64,000 nt of DNA from Hemibagrus wyckioides (lineage: Eukaryota; Chordata; Actinopteri; Siluriformes; Bagridae): contig NC_080715.1 in the NCBI RefSeq assembly GCF_019097595.1, positions 29,533,355 through 29,597,354 of the forward strand, read 5' to 3'. The notes under the pieces are model-generated. The model saw only the letters and a program-made list of their open reading frames with translations, ran no database searches and had not been told where the DNA came from. Shown here piece by piece: positions 58,511 through 64,000 of the stretch. Each line of letters begins with the position of its first letter. Within the stretch, counting starts at the first letter, position 1. Made by a program: the position numbers and the translations under genes.

Positions 58511-58705
58511 AACTTCCTTAGGTATATACTATAAGAATATTACTATACATTCAAGTGGATATTGCCTTAATAGAATCAAAAAAATTGCTTTCGATAATAG
58601 GCTGGCTGTATATGTATTGACATTCACTTATCTTGGCGTGTCTTTTTCCTCTGTGTCAGGACCACTGCTTTCAGTGAGATGTGATTCTCTTGCTGTATTC
58701 TGTAG

Positions 58706-58725
58706 ACGCCGAGGAGACGCTGCAG
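58706..58725 (+). CDS. Candidate 20-nt microexon (exon 2 of the host gene)
   Basis: The segment is preceded by a pyrimidine-rich TTCTCTTGCTGTATTCTGTAG acceptor (given in the window at 58,685-58,705) and followed by GTAAAA after CAG. Exon 1 ends one base into a codon, and this exon supplies two bases and six whole codons. The joint would read H-Y-A-E-E-T-L-Q and leave phase 0. It holds three CpGs in 20 bases, unusual for this neighbourhood. Such a small exon just after a signal peptide would encode the start of the mature chain. It is short enough to arise by chance, the intron would be 33 kb, and the following exon is not in view, so I hold it as a candidate only. Confidence 0.3.
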
Positions 58726-58759
58726 GTAAAAGTCTGCAGTACTGCATTACATGAGTACT

Positions 58760-59896
58760 TTACCTCGTTTCACACAAAGACTACAGGGATCTTAATGAGG
58801 TTTCATATTAGCAGTCATGGGAAAAACTATAGCTGTTAAACCGACCTTTAACAGAACTCAGATCTCAGTTTAAAATGTGGACTTCCAGTTCTATCATCCT
58901 GAAGTCAATGGTTTTATTGAACTGGTTTTTGGTTAAAGGCTTGAAACACAAGCTCTATGTTTTATTCTGTTTGAGTGAAGCCCCATGTGATTTTTGTCTT
59001 GAAATAGGCGGCTTAGTTAGTTAACAGGGACTACAGAGGTTGTCAAGGACATTAAACGTCATCCCGCCAAGCAGGAAAACTCATCTTGTGTTTATACTAA
59101 TTACAAACTTCCACCTTTTCATTTGTTCAGATTCACCCAGTGGATCCTTTTCAGGGAAAGAATTGTCAGAAGCTTAGTGGTGGTAACGTGGCAGTCATCT
59201 GACCGTGTTGTATTGTTTTTAGCCTTTATACCTCTTGCTTTTTGCTTCTGCTGATTGTATTTACGCTTCATAATTCATAAAAGTTTATTCGTGAAGATTA
59301 TCTTGATAAACACCTCAGGCTTGCTCATTAGCGATAAATTTTAGAGATGAATACTAACTTAATTTTAAACTTTATATTTTTTTCTACATTTCCATGCTTT
59401 TTTAAAGCTGCTTTGAGACAATGTACATTGTTAAAAGTGCCATTAAAATAAAAAAAAAATGAATAAAAATTATACTTATTTGGTCACAGAGCTTTTTAAA
59501 ATAAGTCAAAATACATAGAATACATGGAAAAATACTACTGGGTTTTTGGTTGAGACAACCAGAGTGATGGTCTACAAAAATATTCAGCATTATTTTTAAC
59601 AGATTGTTATTATCTATTTAATTACGTCCACATTTAACATCGAGACCATTGTGCTAAGAAGAAATCAGGATATTTTTATGTTACATATGTAAAGATTGTT
59701 TAGAATCTAGTCACGGTTTAAAACCTTAACAAGCTACAAGACTTTACTCTGGATGACTTTATGCTGTCGACCTTTAACTGAATATTACGGGTTTACTCTA
59801 AAAAATTCGCTTGAAACTGACCTATAGCATAAGTCAGCTCTGATAGCCTCTCGACTTAATTTTGCTCAAGGCAATGTCATTTTTAATGTCATTCTG
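58760..59896. other. Unique DNA; short R2 end at 59,403-59,445
   Basis: On the minus strand, 59,403-59,445 reads as the start of R2 ('AATGGCACTTTTAACAATGT' ACATTGTCTCAAAGCAGC). No gene recognised elsewhere. Confidence 0.5.
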
Positions 59897-60117
59897 TCCC
59901 ACCAAAATCTGCACACACACACATACACACACACACGTGCAAGTGCTTGTCCTACTATCCTTGTGAGGACTTTCTGTTAGCATAACTATTAATGCAAATA
60001 ATTAGTGCTGAGCTTTACCTAAACTTAACCCTAACCGAAGCTTTGGCTCTTTGGTTTTAAAATAAAAGCTGCAGATTTTGTCTGGGTGACCATCCAAATT
60101 CCTCAACAATGTCAAAA
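59897..60117 (+). repeat. Dispersed repeat R3, plus-orientation member of the inverted pair
   Basis: Starts with a (CA)n-rich arm, then 'GCAAGTGCTTGTCCTACTAT' CCTTGTGAGG, and ends 'CATCCAAATTCCTCAACAAT'. It is the partner of 57,911-58,140 with about 1.76 kb between. Confidence 0.8.
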
Positions 60118-60124
60118 CTCTTAG

Positions 60125-60682
60125 GTATTTTTATCCTTGTGGGGGAATATGTTCCCTACCAGGATATCAAAACACACAAGTAGGAGCCGTGATCAGAGTT
60201 GGTGCTGAGGTTGGAAGCGAGACAGGAGTGAGGAAACCAGGACAAAAACAGGACAATTCTGACAACAATGATGACTCCAACTGCTTTTTAACGCTAATGA
60301 CTCCCCTGACTAAAGTACGCAAGCACATTTCCCATTTCCTAAACGCTTTTGAATAGCCTTGTGCGACCCAAAAACCTCATTCTTCATATGTACTGAGACT
60401 GTCTCAGGTTTTTTGTGTAGAAGAATGCATTTTTTTTCCCCTTACAAAATTTTTGATGTCTTAAGGTGAAGAGAAGGATTCCATTTGACCAGCTTTGTAG
60501 AGTTTGTGAATTTAATCAGCAGTTGGTCTGAAGTTTTCTCGAGTACTATCTATTCCATAAATCTAAAGTTTTCAGAAAGATAAGTATACTGGAGATTGGA
60601 TGGGTTTACTGGTTTGGTCTTAAATTCCTATACACAGAAAAACCTTTTATAGGATTCTATCCTCTTATTCACTGATCCAGAA

Positions 60683-60725
<43 letters not shown>

Positions 60726-60950
60726 AGATTAAAGGCAATTTTGGCTTTGCTCAGCTTGGCATTCAGTTCAGGAAGTAGCATTGAAGTCATCAATCCTCAG
60801 TTATTCAGCTTGTCAGATGCTTTTTTTTTCAGAAATAAATCTTAAACAGTATCTGCTTTGAGTAACTGCTTTGGGTTCATTTGTTCCCTCCGAGGGTTGA
60901 GTCACTGCAAACACAAAGTTCTTCTGATGGATCACATTTTATCCAATGAG
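60125..60950. other. Unique DNA with a (GA)n tract, no gene recognised
   Basis: The (GA)n tract lies at about 60,683-60,722. Nothing else supported. Confidence 0.45.
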
Positions 60951-60954
60951 AAAT

Positions 60955-61700
60955 AAAAATATTTCTATCCTGATGGGAGCGAGCTCTTCTGGGATGACTC
61001 CGCCCCCATCCACAGATCACTATAGTGGAGGCCACACTGAATCATTTGATGAGTATCAAACCTCGGAACCTCGGCATACAAATTTAATTCGTTCTGGAGG
61101 CGAGATCTTAAGGTTAAAATTTGTGTTGCAAAATGAATTTTCCCATAAGAATGTAAATGCAGATAATCCATTCCAGCCACCCAAAAATATTAGCAATATT
61201 ACCAATACGAAGTGTATGTAAAGTGTATGGCTTGCAAAGAACTGAACCAATCCAAGCATTCCATGTCAAAGATCCTCAAAGGTCCTGCCACCAAGCTTGG
61301 GCTAAAAATGCCACCAATCTGTCAACAAAAAAACACCCAAAAAATCACCTAGTTTTTGAACACATGCCGAAGGCAACGTTGGTATCATGGGTTGACTCTT
61401 TCGAAACAGCTTTCACTAACTGAAAAAAATGCATAAAATTCGTAAACTCACTTCGCTTGGCTTTCCACTGATTCAAACAAGTTTTGATTGGCTCCCGGAC
61501 ATACACGCAACCTAGCCAGCATTCAGTTCATTCTATGCCAGAAATGCTTTGTATGCCGATGCAAATTTCTTTCAAAATTTCAATTCTTTAAGTGAAAATT
61601 TGTAAGGAAGGGCATTCGTATGTCAAGGTTCCACTGGTATGTTGAGGCCTTCACTGTCTCCAGACCTCAAGCCAAGCGATCAACTATGGGAGATTTTCAG
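60955..61700 (+). mobile_element. Tc1-like relic (lineage G) interrupted by a MITE
   Basis: The left piece 60,955-61,056 reads 'CTATCCTGATGGGAGCGAGC' 'GATGACTCCGCCCCCATCCA' 'AATCATTTGATGAGTAT' (PDGS..DD.APIHR..ESFDEY type). It corresponds to the second-aspartate region of a Tc1-type catalytic domain. The right piece 61,641-61,700 continues 'GGCCTTCACTGTCTCCAGAC' CTCAA (WPSQSPDL) and 'CAACTATGGGAGATTTT' (the HLWEIL region). Between them sits the MITE below. Both ends of the element are lost. Confidence 0.72.
61057..61636. mobile_element. MITE with terminal inverted repeats nested in the Tc1 relic
   Basis: The left end contains GGAACCTCGGCATACAAA, and the right end reversed is CAGTGGAACCTTGACATACG. 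Both run into a TTCG/ATTCG segment. GTAT lies immediately outside each end (61,053-61,056 and 61,637-61,640). The 580-bp interior has no transposase. Termini of this style (CAGTGGAACCT..) are common in vertebrate MITEs, but I do not assign a superfamily. Confidence 0.65.
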
Positions 61701-61704
61701 ATGC

Positions 61705-62245
61705 AAGGCAAATCCCTGGTTAATGCACTCACTGTAAATTATTATCATTGCTATAGTAACAGCTCATGCACATGGGCTCCAGATAATCGAAGCCTAATAA
61801 TAGAAAATGGATTGAAAAACGTTATTTTGGAGCAAATAAGACTGACTGATATGATGAAGCTTTCTCTAAGCAGACATTTATTCACTTATCCACTTCAGGG
61901 TGGTTATTGTATCTTCGCATCTTTACATAAGGCCACATTGTGCAACCCCATCTCTGAGGTCAAAGACTCGCATGAAAGGCTTCAAGCATACTTTATATTT
62001 TCAACAATAATGACCAAGAAAAAGGTCTTTGCTATTCTTTTCCAGTCTAGTGAATATCATGCTTCAAAAAGTTTCATCTTTAAAAAGTTTATTTCTCCAG
62101 TACACGCATACAAGAACCAATCAGATCTTCAAGATTCTGAAGCTTTTGGCCTCAAACTTGTACAAACAGCGTGAGACCACTAACTCAAATTTGACCTACT
62201 TCACCATTTTCCTGGACTCCTAAGTGCTTTTTGAAGAACTTGTTC
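61705..62245. other. Unique DNA with an unassigned open frame
   Basis: A 184-codon plus frame (61620-62174) begins inside the MITE/Tc1 junction and runs through unique sequence. It has no recognisable domain, signal peptide or start context, and its first part is transposon-derived. I treat it as fortuitous. Confidence 0.4.
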
Positions 62246-62249
62246 CAAA

Positions 62250-62425
62250 CATAGTCCCATTTTTACTGTTATAATACACTTCTGAGAAAGGTTTCCACCA
62301 GATTTTGTGTTCATTCATCTAAAAGAGAATTTTGTGCTTTCAAATTTTTGGCTACAGTTTAGAAAAGGCCCAGAAAATGGGTGTGATGGTCAGGAGTGCA
62401 CAAACTTTTGTTCTGTATTGTGGAT
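62250..62425 (-). mobile_element. Tc1-like lineage B terminal fragment (MITE-like)
   Basis: 'TTTTTACTGTTATAATACAC' and 'GAAAGGTTTCCACCAGATTT' match the noncoding end region of the 24.2-kb element. The right edge 'GGGTGTGATGGTCAGGAGTG' CACAAACTTTTG matches its terminal repeat. No transposase part is present. Confidence 0.65.
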
Positions 62426-62429
62426 CTCA

Positions 62430-64000
62430 TCAGTAGTAATAGAAATATCCAGATCAATCTGGAAATGTCTTGCGTGAGCCGAGGTCAGATCTCCAGACAG
62501 ACACTAAAATCAGATGCTTATCCAATCTACTGTATTAAAGGCAGATAGAGATCAAAAGTAGAACATAAAAGAAGCACAACAAGGAACTGGAAGCTGCAGA
62601 CAAACAAAGGTTATATTGACACACAGGATAATGAGATGTGCTGAGACAATTATTTAGGGATCAGTATGAATAATGAACAGTGCCAGTGACATAAATGATT
62701 ACTGGAGTAGTACATAATCAGTGTGTCTGGAAAACAAGTGCCACCTACTCACAATGTATTCAGAAGGAAGTTAGGCATCCAGCCATATCCGAATTGAACG
62801 TTCTGACATTCCTACAAAGCTGCAACCGCCAGTATGGGGGAAAAACTGGTTTTATTGGTTTCCTGGCTGGTCTGATTCTAGAAGATTTCCCTTTAATCTC
62901 CACTGTAATTGCTGTATTCTGTCACCTCTAACAAACCCTTTAGGACTTCGCAAATGTCATGCCGTATCGCTGCATTCGTACCCACTTCTTTTTATCTTTG
63001 TTTGTGACATACCTGAAATTTCCATGTGCATGTGGTATATTATACTAATAAAAATAAACCTAATAGTCATGCGTAAAACAGTCCTAACGAACCAAAATTA
63101 ATAAAACAGTAGCTGAAAAGGTCAGAGTGGAGATTTATCCAGTTCTTGGCTCATTTCGGTGTTGCCAAATGACATCAGTCAAATAAATATAATAGAGAAA
63201 TCTCTTATCTTTACATTGCAGACTTTACTCATTAATCACCTACATTTGTTGTATATGTGTCTGTCATTTTTTTCCAAGCAAGATATTGAGCTGGTAAACA
63301 AGTACTCTGTAAATCCCTGGATGTGTCGGGATGATTTGTTAAATGTTAATTGGCACTTCTCTCTCATATCTCAGTTGTTGTGTCAAAGAAATCAATAACT
63401 CAAGTAAGATGTTGAGTAAAATATGTGTGGAGCTGGAAAGAAGCTCACTGTTTATTCTGACACTTGAGATATTTTCTCTAGAAGCCTTTTCGGAAATTCG
63501 GTTATAGCGAAGCAATGTAGAATTCTCACATCTGATTGGTTAGGAGGTGTTGATATTCTTTAACAGCAGCTCTGACTGTAGTTCAGGTTGATATTTATAT
63601 TTATATTTGCGTGGGCACATCACCTTGATGTGGATTCTTTAACTTTAACAGCACATTTTAGGTACACTGAAAAAAATGTATTGAATTAAATTAAAATGTG
63701 AGTGAGTGACATTAATATAATCCATTTTTTGTACTTATATCATGATTTGATTTGTATATTTAAATTCCTGAATAAAAGTGAACACCAAGCTCACACCTGA
63801 GCAGAACCAACATCGCTCTCTTTTGTATGAGACGCATTTCCACTGCAATATTCTATCATAAATGTAGCACTATAGTTATACTGTAATTCCCATCAGTGCC
63901 AATTTTCTTGTCAGATTTTACTGGCTAGCTGGTTTTAAGTTCATTCTTTGTAAACTAAACACGTTCACTCTACATCATTCAATCTATTCATTAAGTAATG
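62430..64000. other. Unique AT-rich DNA, no gene recognised
   Basis: Short frames only. No repeat family or exon is supported up to the window edge. Confidence 0.45.

Noticed and set aside
58371..58754. 127-codon plus frame as a gene
   Set aside because: Its first half is a SINE. Only the 20-nt microexon candidate inside its end has splice support.
61620..62174. 184-codon plus frame as a host gene
   Set aside because: It begins in MITE and transposase sequence, has no start context or domain, and runs into stop-rich DNA.

Overview
The window is animal nuclear DNA from a ray-finned fish, most likely a teleost. It is AT-rich, lacks bacterial gene organisation, and carries long microsatellites, several Tc1/mariner lineages, hAT-type MITEs, tRNA-headed SINEs, and decayed RTE- and L2-type LINEs in the combination typical of teleosts. 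An otophysan such as a catfish would fit, but the order is an inference from repeat style and was not tested.

Only one host-gene signal is convincing. At about 25,350-25,646 a CpG-rich block contains a strong-context ATG, a 27-codon open segment with the profile of a secretory signal peptide, and a GTAAGT splice donor. This looks like exon 1 of a gene for a secreted or membrane protein. A candidate 20-nt microexon at 58,706-58,725 on the same strand has a pyrimidine-rich acceptor and a CAG/GTAAAA donor. It restores the reading frame left by exon 1. If the pairing is right, about 33 kb of this window is the first intron, and the next exon lies beyond the right edge. I could not identify the gene.

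The rest is intergenic or intronic. 1-11,100: AT-rich DNA with microsatellites and one hAT MITE with an 8-bp target duplication. 11,100-25,350: Tc1-like relics, SINEs, a 5'-truncated RTE LINE fragment with an FADD reverse-transcriptase motif, and a GT/GA higher-order repeat directly upstream of exon 1. 25,650-41,000: sparse repeats, including an X-box-bearing repeat family and nested insertions. 40,960-42,710: two different Tc1 lineages next to each other, one of them full-length and broken by a single missing base. 42,720-50,590: mostly unique sequence with CpG-retaining blocks that may be conserved regulatory elements. 50,597-51,100: a 30-bp minisatellite running into a SINE. 53,500-54,450: two more Tc1-type relics. 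56,040-57,000: an L2-type LINE split by a SINE insertion. 57,100-64,000: SINEs, an inverted repeat pair and a MITE nested in a transposase fragment.

The mobile elements can be read together. One SINE family shares its 3' tail with the L2-type LINE, and another shares its tail with the RTE LINE, so two SINE-LINE partnerships are visible here. Microsatellite-derived and repeat-derived ORFs make up nearly all other open frames, and I found no RNA gene, CRISPR array or prokaryotic operon.
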